From Bradyrhizobium sp. LTSP885 (GTDB taxonomy: Bacteria > Pseudomonadota > Alphaproteobacteria > Rhizobiales > Xanthobacteraceae), in assembly GCF_000938305.1 (NCBI RefSeq), contig NZ_JYMT01000035.1, positions 14,751-78,750 on the forward strand: a DNA stretch of 64,000 nucleotides, written 5' to 3'. How positions within the stretch are numbered: position 1 is the stretch's first letter; each line of letters opens with the position of its first letter. Below are positions 25,183 through 34,865 of the stretch, in pieces. The translations under genes and the position numbers were made by a program. The notes beneath the pieces are model-generated. The model made no database searches. It had not been told where the DNA came from and saw nothing but the letters and a program-made list of their open reading frames with translations.

Positions 25183-28100
25183 CTAGGCATGCCAAGCAGC
25201 GGCGACTGTATTTTGCAGAGTTGTATCATTCGGAACGCTGCCAACGCCCGGTGTCGTCGGGTCGAACCCAGGGTTATTGGCTGAATAGGTCGCCATTGCC
25301 TGCACGAGTTGAGAAACCTGGCTGTCAATTTTCAGGCCGCCCGCAGAAATCTCCTGCAACTGGTTGTTGCCGCTTGCGAACCAGCCGCTCACATCTACCT
25401 GTGTATTTGTTCCCAACAGATCAATCTTCAAATCATTCCCGGATTGCTCGAACCAGAGATTCTGATCCGCTATCCCTCCCGTGAAATCGAGTTCGTTTGT
25501 CGATCCAGCAACCTGATTTGCGTAAATCGTAGTTTGGCCGGTGTTGGGAGAAGCAACAAACGTGTTATCGCCTGCTCCACCGACCGCCGAGGCAACCCCG
25601 CCGTTGCTCACGAAAACATCGCTTCCACTTGTGCCAACGAAGGTACTGTTCGAATTGAGGCTTTGCTCAACCGCGACAGGAGCTCCCGGTGCGAGGTTGG
25701 TCGCGGTGATCCCGTTCGACAAATCGACGGTGCCGCCGACTTCATCGAAATTCAGCAACCCCCACGGCGCGGAGGCATTCAATGTAACCCCACTCGCGTT
25801 GAACGATCCGAGATCCGCAAATCGATAGAACGCCAGCAGGTCTTGCGCATAAGTTCCCGAAACATTCAGATTGGTCAGAGAAATATTCCCGCTCGGTTGA
25901 TACGGTCCGACGTCGACGGTGTTTGCACTGGTCTGAACACCGCGCATCTGGATTGCCTTTTGCGCACCCGCACCGGGATTTTCGATAGTCACACCGTTGA
26001 CGGTGAAATTCCCGTTGTAGCCGTAGAGCAGAATGTCGCCCCGACCATTGGCTCCGCTGGTCTGGGTCGCATTCCCTGAAAATACGGAATTCAGGATCGA
26101 AATCGATCCGACCGTATCGGTGTTGGTCGGCGTCGAACCGTTTCCGCTTTCGATATAGGCAAAGCCGTTCAATTCAGCGTTGGCGACGGACGCATTGTCC
26201 AGCGTCACGGAGCCGGCAGAATTCGTCGAGTTTGCCGACACCAATACGCCGTATTGCTTGCCAGACGCATCGACGGCGATACCGTCGATCGTCAGCGCGC
26301 CATCGAGCGTACCTGATTCCGTAATGCTCCCATGCAGGGTCGTGCCACCGAAACCCTCGAGGCTTACAGCCTTCCCGGTAATCGCGACATCCTCGGTATA
26401 ACTTCCCGGAGCAATCAGAATCGTATCACCGTTCGAAGCGGCATTCACCGCGGCCTGGATCGTGGTGTATTGACTGCCGCCCCCTACGAGCAAGAATCGA
26501 TGACCGGTCCCATCGACGACAGCCTCTACGCGCGAAAGGGTCTCGGTTGGGCCCGTCGTGCTGACCTGCCAGTCCGCACCTGTAGCGCTATAGGCAAAAT
26601 TCGAAGCCTGCAGCGTTCCGGTCATATCGACGACGTCAACACCCGAACCGCCGTATTGCACGATGCCCGCACCTGAGCCGACGTTTCCGGCCAGATCGCT
26701 TGCCGTCACGGTGAACGTGTGCAGCGTGTCCGCCAGCGAAGCCGTGGTGAAGCTCCACAATCCGGAGGCGTCTGTTGTTGCTGTGCCGAGGAGCGCCGTT
26801 CCGTCAAACACCTGCACGACGCTGCTGGCCTCCGACGTTCCGTTCAGATCAAGGGTCGTGCTTTGACCCTGGGCTATTCCGGAGATCACCGGCTGGGGAG
26901 CCGTGGTATCAACATCAATAGTGGCCGCCGGCGCGCTCGTCGTCGTGCCTCCGCCGGTGTCCGTTGCGACCGCGGAGAGCTGATACGTACCTTCCGCGAG
27001 ATCGGTCGAGAACGTCCAGCCCGTCCCGGAGACGGTCGCATCGCCGATATTTTGGGTGCCGTTGAAAATCGCGACCGTTGATCCGCTCGCCACCGTTCCC
27101 GTTAAGGCGACGTGACCGTCGCTGGTCACATCGTCGGTTTGCGAGGGGCCCGTGTCGTTCGCCAGCACCTCCGTCGTGATGACCGTCTGCGGCGTGTTCT
27201 CCAGCGTGTCCACGACCGCCGCACTGCTGCCTGTGTTGCCATAGCTGTCGGTCACAGCAGCTACGATCGAGTTCGCGCCCTGGTTCGGCAGCGTCACGGT
27301 CGCGGTGAAGCCGCCATCTGCCTGGACTGTCGCGGTGCCAAGTGCCGTGCCGTTATCCGTCAAGGTGACCGTCTGCCCAACCACCAGCGCGGCACCGCCC
27401 GAAACAGCCGTGCCCGTGATGGTCTGTGCTGCGATATTGCTACTCTCCGGCAGGCTGGTGATGGTGACCGTCGGGTCAATATCGTCCAGCGTATCGACCT
27501 TCGGTATCACTTCGCTGGTGCCGGTGACGCCATTGCTGTCGGTCACGCTCGCAACGATTGCATTGTCCCCCTCGTTCGGCAGTGTAATCGTCGTCGTAAA
27601 GGTCCCATCCGATTGGACCGTCGTGGTTCCCAACATCGCGCCGTTGTCTGTCAAGGTAACAGTCTGACCGACCACGATACCGGAGCCCCAGGAAGCAACG
27701 ACACCCGCGATCGTCTGCGCCGCGACATTGCTACCTTCAGCCGCGCTTGTGATCGTCACGACCGGCTGAGCGATCAAGTACTGTATCCCCCTCAATGAGC
27801 TTTCGTTTAATGTCGGTCGGTTGGCCAGAATGTTCGCGATTGTATCCCCAACGGTTATTGAACCGCGATATTGGGCCGCCTCCAACTCCGACAGACTATT
27901 TACAACGTTCGCGGCGGTGTCGACGATCGCGATCGAGTTGACTTGCTGATCCGCCGTCAATGCCGAAAGATTCGACGCAATATTGGCAGCGGTGTCGGAC
28001 ACATCGACAGATACGCCGGAATTCTCGGCCACATTAACCGCATTGGTGTCGTTCAGCGCTTGCGCGGCGGTTAGTGTCAGGTCATTGTAGTCAGTTACCT

Positions 28101-31100
28101 GGATCGAGGAGAGGCCTGTAAGGCCGTTCAAGGCGTCGAAGTTCGCCGAAATATCTGCCGCCGTGTCCAAAACGTCGATTGCCGTGACCTGGCTGTCGCC
28201 ACTCAACGCTGCGCTATTAGCGATGACATTCGCCGCCGTATCCGCGACTGTCACCGCCGTCACCTGTGGGTCGGTTGCCAGAGCGCCCTGATTGCTCAGG
28301 ATATCGACCGCGGTGTCAACGATGCTGATCGACCCGATCCGGGAGTCGGCCTGTAGCGCCGTGGCGTTGGTCAACACATTCGCCACCGTATCCGATATGG
28401 CAACCCCAAATTCAGCGTTGGTTATCTTGCCCAAGGCGCTCGTATCATTGAGCGCCTGCGCCACCGTCAGCGCCAGTGTCGGCGTTCCGGTGTCGCTCAG
28501 CGTGATAGACACGACAGCGCCATCGACGTTAAGTGCATCCATACCGGATGAAACATCCGCCGCCGTATCATCGACTGCGATTTGATAGTTTGAGCTGCCA
28601 ATCAATCCGAGCGCCGTCCGGTCAACGAGGGCCTGGTAAGCTGTCAGGTTCAGCGTCGCAACGCCGCCATCTGTTAGCGCGATCGAGCCGATTGATGACA
28701 TCTCGTTCAATTGATCGATATTCGCAGCAATGTTCGCCGCGGTATCGACAACATCGATCGTGAAGCTCCCGGAAGTGTTCACCGTGTCGAGCGCCGCGGC
28801 GACCGACAGTGTGAGCGCCGCCGTGCTGGCGATCTTCATGTTGATCCCCGTGCCGCTCGTTACCTGGCTCAAGGCGGCAATATTGGCGGCGATGTTTGTC
28901 GCAGTATCCACAACCACTATCGAACGCAGCTTAGAATCAGAACGCAGCGTCGCCTCATTCGCCAAGATATTCGCGACGTTATCGACGACGTTGACAGAGC
29001 GAACCTGCGTGTCGGCTGCAAGACTGCTCTCATCGGCCGCTACGTTAGCGGCCGCATCCGAAACGGTGACCGAGATCACCTTGCCATCTGCGGCTAGCGC
29101 AGCGGCGTTATCCAGGACATTAGCCGCTGTGTCGGTTACTTCCACAAAAGCCACGTCAGTGTCGTCGGACAGCGCGGCTTCGTCGGCAAGAACATCGGCC
29201 ACGTCATCCGTCACGATGATCGAGTATGCGCCCGCGATCTTGCCAAGTTCGGCCGTGTCATCGAGCGCTTGGCTCGCGGACAGGACCAGGCTCGAACCGG
29301 CAGAATCGGTCAGCGCAATCGATCTAAGCGAGGCGATTGCACCAAGAGCGTCGAAATTCGCCGAAACGTTAGCTTCCGTATCCGTGACGGCGATGCTCGT
29401 TATGTTGCCGTCGGCGGTCAATGCCGACGCATCCTCGACGACGTCCGCCGCATCACCCAAAATTTCGACTGCGTAGTCCTGATTTGTGATCTTGGAGAGC
29501 ACCTGAGAATCGACAAGAGCCTGCCCGGCAGTGAGATCGAATGTCGGTGTTCCGCTGTCGGTCAAGCTGATCGAGCCAATCGCTCCATCGGCGTTCAGGA
29601 CGTCCATATTGGCTGCGACGTTGGCGGCCGTGTCTGATATCGCGATCTTGAAATTGGTATTGACGATGTTGCTGATCACGTGCCCGTCATTGAGCGCTTG
29701 CGCGACGGACAGCGTCAGCGTCGGAACGCCGCTATCCGTCAGGGCGACCGCGCTGAGTTCGCCATCGGCGTTCAGGGCGTCAATATCGGCAGAGACATTG
29801 GCCGCGGTGTCGGACACGAAGACTGAACTGACTTTTGTATCGGCCGCAATAGCCGCCGCTTGAGCGAGGACCGTCGCGGCAGAATCGACCACGATGGCGG
29901 AAGCAACGTGCGAATTAGCCGCGAAGGCGGCATTGTTGGACAAAATGTTGGCCGCGGTGTCGAAGATATCGATTTGGTAGCCAGCATTCGTTATTTCGCC
30001 GAGCGCGGTCGTATCGCCAAGCAGCTGGGCTGCTGAGAGCATGAGAGACGGCGTTCCGCTATCCGTCAATGTAATCGAGTTGATCTTGTTGTCGGCGTTC
30101 AGAGCGTCAATCGTGAAGGAAACGTCGGCTGCCGTATCCGACAGGGAAATCGAATAGGCCGGGTTGGCGATCTTGGCCAGAGCCGCCGTGTCGCCGAGCG
30201 TCTGCGCTGCATCCAAACTCAGCGCCGGCGTTCCGCTGTCGGTCAGGTCGATCGAGGCAAGCTTGGAATCGCTAGCCAGCGCATCGATATTTGCTGCAAC
30301 GTTCGCAGCCGTATCTGATACGTCGATCGCGGCATTCGAATTGCTGATATCCGCAAGGACCGCCGCGTCATTGACAAACTGCGCCGCGGTCACAGTCAGC
30401 GTTGGTGTTCCCGCGTCCGTCAGCGCAATCGAGCCAAGGCGCGCATCCCCCACCAGCGCATCAAGCTGCGCTGCCACATCGGCGGCCGTATCGGAAATAT
30501 CGACTGCATAGCTGGAATTTTCGATCTCACCGAGCGTGGTGGAATCGCCCAACGCCTGGCTGACGGTCAGCGTCAGCGTGGGCGTCCCGCTGTCGGTCAG
30601 ATTGATCGCGTTGATGCTGATGTCGGCGTTCAGCGCGTCCAGTTCCGCGGACACATCGGCGGCGGTGTCGGATACGAGAATCGCGTCGCCCTGCAAGGAG
30701 CCGGTATCCGCCAAGACATTCACCGCGGAGTCGACCACAATGATGGACTTGATTTGCGGATTCCCGGCGAGCGCCGCGGCATTCGCCATGATGTCGGCGC
30801 CGGTATCCTCGACCACGATCGATGTAACCTGGCTATTTGCCGCCAAGGCCGCCGCGTTTGCGATCACGTTAGCCGCAGTATCGACGATCGTTATTCCTGC
30901 GACCTGCGCGTCGGTGCCCAGAGCCGACGCCTCGCCGAGAACGTTCGCCGCCGTATCCTCGATTTGGATCGTGTAAGCGGCATTCGAAATCTCCGCCAAT
31001 GTCGAGGTATCGTTGAGCGCCTGGCTCACGGAAAGATCGAGCGTGGGCGTGCCGCTGTCAATCAGCGTGATCGACGATATGCTCGCATCGGCCTTGAGCA

Positions 31101-34029
31101 GATCGATGGCAGCCGATACGTCCGCGGCGGTATCGGAGATGGCGATCGTGTAGTTGGCATTGGTGATCTTTCCCAAAGCCGCTGTGTCGAGGAGTGCTTG
31201 GCCGGCCGACAGCGTCAAGCTCGACGTGCCGCCGTCGCTCAATGTGATTGCACCGACCTCGTTGTTCGCGTTCAACGCGTCGAGATTCGCCGATACGTCC
31301 GCAGCGGTGTCGTCGACATCGATGGCATAGGTCGCGTTCGTAATTTCACTCAAGGCTGCGGTATCGTACGCCACCTGCGAAGCGCTGAGTTGCAAGGCCG
31401 GCGTCCCGCTGTCAGTCAGCGTGATCGCGGTAACATTTGGATCATTGCTCAGTTCGTCGATGACGGTCGAGATATTAGCCGCCGTATCCGCGACCTGAAA
31501 GCCGTTATCTTGGAAATCCAAATGCGATTGGTCCGATACGAACTGGCTGACCGACACAGTCGAGCCGCTTCCGCTGTTACCGCCTCCGCCGTCATTATTC
31601 TCGGTCGCCTTGACGAAGTCGTCATTCATGGCCGCCGTGACGGAGGCATGATTCGAGGCCGCCACGAGGTAGTCGTTGATGTTGAGAGCCGGCGCAGTTG
31701 GACCGGTCAGTACGCTTGGATCGATTATAGGTCCACCAACATAGGTGTTGGAGAACTCGTCACCGCTCGGAAATACCTGGTCTACGGCCGTGGTCGTAAC
31801 TTCGTCCGGCGTGGCGCCGGCGGCCAGACTGACGCCAAACTCGCCGTCCGCGAAATTTATGAGATTCAAGCTGCCTGACCCACCAGGCGCGTCTAGTCCC
31901 AAAATTGGGGCAGCATTATTACCGTTGGAATAATTATAACTTAAGCCATTGGCGGCAAGCCCGTTGAGCAGACTAGTTGTTGTAACGATCGTAAACCCGT
32001 CATTTCCGAGATCTTGCGTGGCGGCGGCACTTTCGAGGCTGGAACTAATTCCTGGAGATGAAACCACAGATCCATTGTATTCCAGCTTGTCGGAGGAGCT
32101 CGCATTCAGAAGGACGATCGTCGGCCCGCTGTTATCGCTCCCATAAGTGCTTCCCACGTAGGATTGCAGCGCCGACATATCGAGCGAGGTGATATTGCTC
32201 GCCGTCACACCGTTCATGGTGAGCAATAGTACGTTTGCGTTGCTGCCGGCGGTCGTATTGATGTCGAACGTATCGTTTCCCGACCCGCCCCAGACCACCG
32301 TGAAGGCCGCCTGATCAGCCCCGTTGAAAGTAAACGTGTCGCCGCCTTGGCTATTGCCGATAACGAGATCGGTTCCCGTGTTCGATGTGTAATTGTATGT
32401 GTCATTAACGCCGTCACCGCCGGCGAGAACCTGATTGTTGCCGGTTCCAAAAGTGATGGTCTCAGAATCGAGGCTCGTGACGATGATGTCGTTGCCGTTG
32501 CCAGTCGTGACATTCGTCCCACCTACGATCAGATCATTGCCGTTGGCGCTACCGGTAATCGTGCCTTGTGCGTCGCCGCCAATCAGCAGCGCGCCTCCAG
32601 GGTTGCCATCATTGGCCTGAAGCGCTCCTGCTCCCGAAAGGGAGGCATTGGTCCCGGACGCCGCTTGGATTGTGGTTATTTCATTCAACTGTGTCGTCAG
32701 ACCAGCATTGCCGTTCGAGGCCCACAGGGGAAGCGGATCATAGGCTCCGACGTTACCCTCGGCGTTGACAAGAACGGCATTGACTAAATCGCCGAGACCA
32801 ACAATCTTCGTCGTCCCCGCGCTTGAACTGCCCTGGTTCGACTGTGCAAATGTCTGGGTCCATCCCGACTTAAGATCGATGGAGAGGACATTATTGTTGT
32901 CGGAAAAAATTCCAACCGCCGCGGACGACTCGGTATTGGCAGACTTTGCAAGGTCACCGGCATGCTGGACCAAGATTTCGGCCAACGCTTTGGTTACAGC
33001 GTTGCCACTCATGACGCCGGAAAACCCGGAACGACTGACTATTTCCCCAAGTTTATCCGCGTCTGCGAAAAGCGCCCGTATGCCGGTATCGCCGAACGGC
33101 ATGCTACCGCTGTCGAGTGCAGAATACGCGATAGCGGAAAGCATCTGAGAACTTGACTCTCCGGCACCAGTAACACCCTGTTTGAAGCCAACCGCTGTTC
33201 CCAAGCTGCTGCTGAAATATGCATCGTAGAGCGCGGATCCAATGCTGTTCCAACTGGTGAGCTGCTTCCCCTGCGCATAAAGCAGAAGCGTCAAAAGCGA
33301 CTGACTGTGCAAATTGATGGCGTTAGGCTGGAAACCGGCATAAGAGTTAACGCGATTGACCGTAGGGACCTGAAAAGCGCGAAGCAGTAGACCATCCAAC
33401 AATTCGCCGTTCGTCGCGTAAGCGCTCAGTTTCGAAAAATCTGGCGCATATGGTTGGTTCCCAGCACCGTACAGAAAGGGCGCCCACGTACCGAAATAGG
33501 TTTTATGCACCGCATCGCCATATGCGTTGTTCACGCCATCAGTGAATGTCATGTTATCGAACAGAACGCCCGCGAGGCCGTAGATTGCGCCGACGAATCC
33601 CGCGAGCCCGCCCCCCAAGGAATGACCTGTGACTGTGATATCAGCGGATTGCCAGTCGCTCGCATCGGCGCCTCCCGGCGCAAGGGAGGGATCCTCCTGA
33701 ATCGCAATTCGTTGGAAGAAAATAATGGCATCGTAGGCCTGTGAGGAAAGGGCAAAACCTCCGCCAACGCCATACCCGAATATGACGTCGTTCGCGAAGC
33801 TCGATAATGTGGTGAGATTGGTCCCACGATAGGAAATGACAATCTGATCATTCCAATCATAAGCGGAAGCGTAGAACGCGACAGACTGCGCATTGGCTGG
33901 CAACAGGCCGCTAGTGTCGACCACCACGGCATCACCGAGCCCGGTGCCGGGTACTATAAGCTGGGCATCGTACCCCCGATTGTAGGCGTCTAACGCGAGG
34001 AGCGCATACATCACGAGTTTGTCGGTCAT
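25183..34029 (-). CDS. Giant type I-secreted lipase-domain/repeat protein (2,948 aa)
   Basis: A 2,948-residue protein in which I see no cysteine. Segments (approximate): 1-330 alpha/beta hydrolase with ISYRGT at 65-70 and nucleophile elbow GHSLGG at 135-140 (Ser137), as in class-3 lipases; 485-600 glycine-aspartate RTX-like turns (NGNDLIVGG, GSGNDTFDI); 843-2085 tandem repeat array of 31 units, 17 of about 25 and 14 of about 59 residues, each opening with a DTAANV-type box; 2088-2480 four bacterial Ig-like domains; 2510-2780 right-handed beta-helix (IQAAVNAASNGDTILIAPGSY-type entry); 2785-2900 RTX turn GGAGDNTFV and an HCBP-related block (LWFEQSGNDLKIDL, WFASGNNQLQEI); last 50 residues type I secretion tail. 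Last gene of an operon with hlyB-, hlyD- and hlyC-like genes. Probably secreted or surface-associated. Confidence 0.9.
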   Translation of the reverse strand: MTDKLVMYALLALDAYNRGYDAQLIVPGTGLGDAVVVDTSGLLPANAQSVAFYASAYDWNDQIVISYRGTNLTTLSSFANDVIFGYGVGGGFALSSQAYDAIIFFQRIAIQEDPSLAPGGADASDWQSADITVTGHSLGGGLAGFVGAIYGLAGVLFDNMTFTDGVNNAYGDAVHKTYFGTWAPFLYGAGNQPYAPDFSKLSAYATNGELLDGLLLRAFQVPTVNRVNSYAGFQPNAINLHSQSLLTLLLYAQGKQLTSWNSIGSALYDAYFSSSLGTAVGFKQGVTGAGESSSQMLSAIAYSALDSGSMPFGDTGIRALFADADKLGEIVSRSGFSGVMSGNAVTKALAEILVQHAGDLAKSANTESSAAVGIFSDNNNVLSIDLKSGWTQTFAQSNQGSSSAGTTKIVGLGDLVNAVLVNAEGNVGAYDPLPLWASNGNAGLTTQLNEITTIQAASGTNASLSGAGALQANDGNPGGALLIGGDAQGTITGSANGNDLIVGGTNVTTGNGNDIIVTSLDSETITFGTGNNQVLAGGDGVNDTYNYTSNTGTDLVIGNSQGGDTFTFNGADQAAFTVVWGGSGNDTFDINTTAGSNANVLLLTMNGVTASNITSLDMSALQSYVGSTYGSDNSGPTIVLLNASSSDKLEYNGSVVSSPGISSSLESAAATQDLGNDGFTIVTTTSLLNGLAANGLSYNYSNGNNAAPILGLDAPGGSGSLNLINFADGEFGVSLAAGATPDEVTTTAVDQVFPSGDEFSNTYVGGPIIDPSVLTGPTAPALNINDYLVAASNHASVTAAMNDDFVKATENNDGGGGNSGSGSTVSVSQFVSDQSHLDFQDNGFQVADTAANISTVIDELSNDPNVTAITLTDSGTPALQLSASQVAYDTAALSEITNATYAIDVDDTAADVSANLDALNANNEVGAITLSDGGTSSLTLSAGQALLDTAALGKITNANYTIAISDTAADVSAAIDLLKADASISSITLIDSGTPTLDLSVSQALNDTSTLAEISNAAYTIQIEDTAANVLGEASALGTDAQVAGITIVDTAANVIANAAALAANSQVTSIVVEDTGADIMANAAALAGNPQIKSIIVVDSAVNVLADTGSLQGDAILVSDTAADVSAELDALNADISINAINLTDSGTPTLTLTVSQALGDSTTLGEIENSSYAVDISDTAADVAAQLDALVGDARLGSIALTDAGTPTLTVTAAQFVNDAAVLADISNSNAAIDVSDTAANVAANIDALASDSKLASIDLTDSGTPALSLDAAQTLGDTAALAKIANPAYSISLSDTAADVSFTIDALNADNKINSITLTDSGTPSLMLSAAQLLGDTTALGEITNAGYQIDIFDTAANILSNNAAFAANSHVASAIVVDSAATVLAQAAAIAADTKVSSVFVSDTAANVSADIDALNADGELSAVALTDSGVPTLTLSVAQALNDGHVISNIVNTNFKIAISDTAANVAANMDVLNADGAIGSISLTDSGTPTFDLTAGQALVDSQVLSKITNQDYAVEILGDAADVVEDASALTADGNITSIAVTDTEANVSANFDALGAIASLRSIALTDSAGSSLVLSASQALDDTAELGKIAGAYSIIVTDDVADVLADEAALSDDTDVAFVEVTDTAANVLDNAAALAADGKVISVTVSDAAANVAADESSLAADTQVRSVNVVDNVANILANEATLRSDSKLRSIVVVDTATNIAANIAALSQVTSGTGINMKIASTAALTLSVAAALDTVNTSGSFTIDVVDTAANIAANIDQLNEMSSIGSIALTDGGVATLNLTAYQALVDRTALGLIGSSNYQIAVDDTAADVSSGMDALNVDGAVVSITLSDTGTPTLALTVAQALNDTSALGKITNAEFGVAISDTVANVLTNATALQADSRIGSISIVDTAVDILSNQGALATDPQVTAVTVADTAANVIANSAALSGDSQVTAIDVLDTAADISANFDALNGLTGLSSIQVTDYNDLTLTAAQALNDTNAVNVAENSGVSVDVSDTAANIASNLSALTADQQVNSIAIVDTAANVVNSLSELEAAQYRGSITVGDTIANILANRPTLNESSLRGIQYLIAQPVVTITSAAEGSNVAAQTIAGVVASWGSGIVVGQTVTLTDNGAMLGTTTVQSDGTFTTTITLPNEGDNAIVASVTDSNGVTGTSEVIPKVDTLDDIDPTVTITSLPESSNIAAQTITGTAVSGGAALVVGQTVTLTDNGTALGTATVQADGGFTATVTLPNQGANSIVAAVTDSYGNTGSSAAVVDTLENTPQTVITTEVLANDTGPSQTDDVTSDGHVALTGTVASGSTVAIFNGTQNIGDATVSGTGWTFSTDLAEGTYQLSAVATDTGGGTTTSAPAATIDVDTTAPQPVISGIAQGQSTTLDLNGTSEASSVVQVFDGTALLGTATTDASGLWSFTTASLADTLHTFTVTASDLAGNVGSGAGIVQYGGSGVDVVDMTGTLQASNFAYSATGADWQVSTTGPTETLSRVEAVVDGTGHRFLLVGGGSQYTTIQAAVNAASNGDTILIAPGSYTEDVAITGKAVSLEGFGGTTLHGSITESGTLDGALTIDGIAVDASGKQYGVLVSANSTNSAGSVTLDNASVANAELNGFAYIESGNGSTPTNTDTVGSISILNSVFSGNATQTSGANGRGDILLYGYNGNFTVNGVTIENPGAGAQKAIQMRGVQTSANTVDVGPYQPSGNISLTNLNVSGTYAQDLLAFYRFADLGSFNASGVTLNASAPWGLLNFDEVGGTVDLSNGITATNLAPGAPVAVEQSLNSNSTFVGTSGSDVFVSNGGVASAVGGAGDNTFVASPNTGQTTIYANQVAGSTNELDFTGGIADQNLWFEQSGNDLKIDLLGTNTQVDVSGWFASGNNQLQEISAGGLKIDSQVSQLVQAMATYSANNPGFDPTTPGVGSVPNDTTLQNTVAAAWHA
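27770..31500 (-). repeat. In-frame tandem coding repeats (25- and 59-residue units)
   Basis: About 3.7 kb of the giant gene consists of degenerate in-frame repeats. Short units are exactly or close to 25 residues (box DTAANV, helix-like ALAAD, strand-like VTSIVV). Long units are the same 25 plus about 34 more (TLTDSGTPTLTLTVSQAL then ALGKITN). Reading N- to C-terminal the order by size (L long, S short) is LLLSSSSLLLLSSLLSLSSSSLLLSSSLSSS. DNA identity between units is only partial, so the array is old rather than freshly amplified. Confidence 0.85.
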
Positions 34030-34865
34030 GGAAATCTCCTTCGGAAGTCGTCGAAACTAAGCAGTTCCACTGTGGAGGCTTCAGACAACGGTCTGATGCC
34101 CTGCGGTGACGGGATCAGGCGGGGCGAAGACTTGGCACGGACCAGCCACGGCAGCCGAGCTTCGATCCCCGTTGTTGGCGGATCATCGGTGATTTCAACA
34201 AATGCACGCTGGAGCGTTACGCCAGGTCCGAAACTCCCAGCCAAGTCAGATGCACTCACCTGCACCACGCTGCTCGGATCGGACAGATCCCGAAATCGCA
34301 CGAGCACGGGCAGATCCGCGAATGGCAACTCAGCGCGGGGTTTGCGTCGATTCAACTCCTCAAGATAAGCCGTGTAATCATCCTTCGCCCATATTCCTTC
34401 GCCGACCTCTCCGTGAAATTTCGTCTGCGGAAATGGCACTCGGGCTGCATTGTACATACCCGATCCACCGCTCCGTAGAGCTCGTTCATCCGCGAGTGTA
34501 GCGAACAGAACGCCACGCGCTCCCAGATCGACAACAACGGCCTCACCTTGCTCACCCGTCGTGCTCAGCGAAGAAAATCCTATTGCGCGGTTCAAGCGTC
34601 CGGGGGCGAGGATTGTCAATTGACTCACGCTCGAACCGGATCGTTCACCTTCCGGGGTTTCAACCACAAGCGTCAGCCGTGACCTAAGTGTGGTCGTCTC
34701 GCCACGAAATCCCCACCAGCCAAACGCAATCATCGCGACCACGCCCACGAGTATCGCCAAACATCCTTGGGCGCCCCTGTTCAACGAACTTCTCCCGCAT
34801 CCCGCCCGGCAATATTCTCGAGCGCTTCTACGCACGGCATCATCGGCGTCATTCCGCGCTTCCAA
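34026..34865 (-). CDS. Single-pass membrane protein of unknown function, coupled to the giant gene
   Basis: A 279-residue protein with a basic N-terminus, one hydrophobic segment at about residues 34-53 (GCLAILVGVVAMIAFGWWGF), then a soluble domain with LTLVVETPEGERSGSSVSQL, GEQGEAVVVDLGARGVLFATL and a C-terminal VRFRDLSDPSSVVQV. It resembles a widespread family of proteobacterial hypothetical proteins with TPEG-R-GSS; I know no assigned function. It overlaps the acyltransferase gene by 17 bases and its stop overlaps the giant gene's ATG by 4, so translation of the giant protein is coupled to it. The TTG start at 34865 is weak; a GTG at 34835 is an alternative. Confidence 0.75.
   Translation of the reverse strand: MEARNDADDAVRRSAREYCRAGCGRSSLNRGAQGCLAILVGVVAMIAFGWWGFRGETTTLRSRLTLVVETPEGERSGSSVSQLTILAPGRLNRAIGFSSLSTTGEQGEAVVVDLGARGVLFATLADERALRSGGSGMYNAARVPFPQTKFHGEVGEGIWAKDDYTAYLEELNRRKPRAELPFADLPVLVRFRDLSDPSSVVQVSASDLAGSFGPGVTLQRAFVEITDDPPTTGIEARLPWLVRAKSSPRLIPSPQGIRPLSEASTVELLSFDDFRRRFP

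Noticed and set aside
27770..31500. CRISPR-like look of the periodic DNA
   Set aside because: Repeats are in-frame protein units with variable positions spread throughout; there are no identical short repeats separated by unique spacers.
28730..31878. Long open frames on the plus strand opposite the repeat array
   Set aside because: They arise because the minus-strand repeats have a biased, periodic composition; their translations have no start signal and no independent family features.
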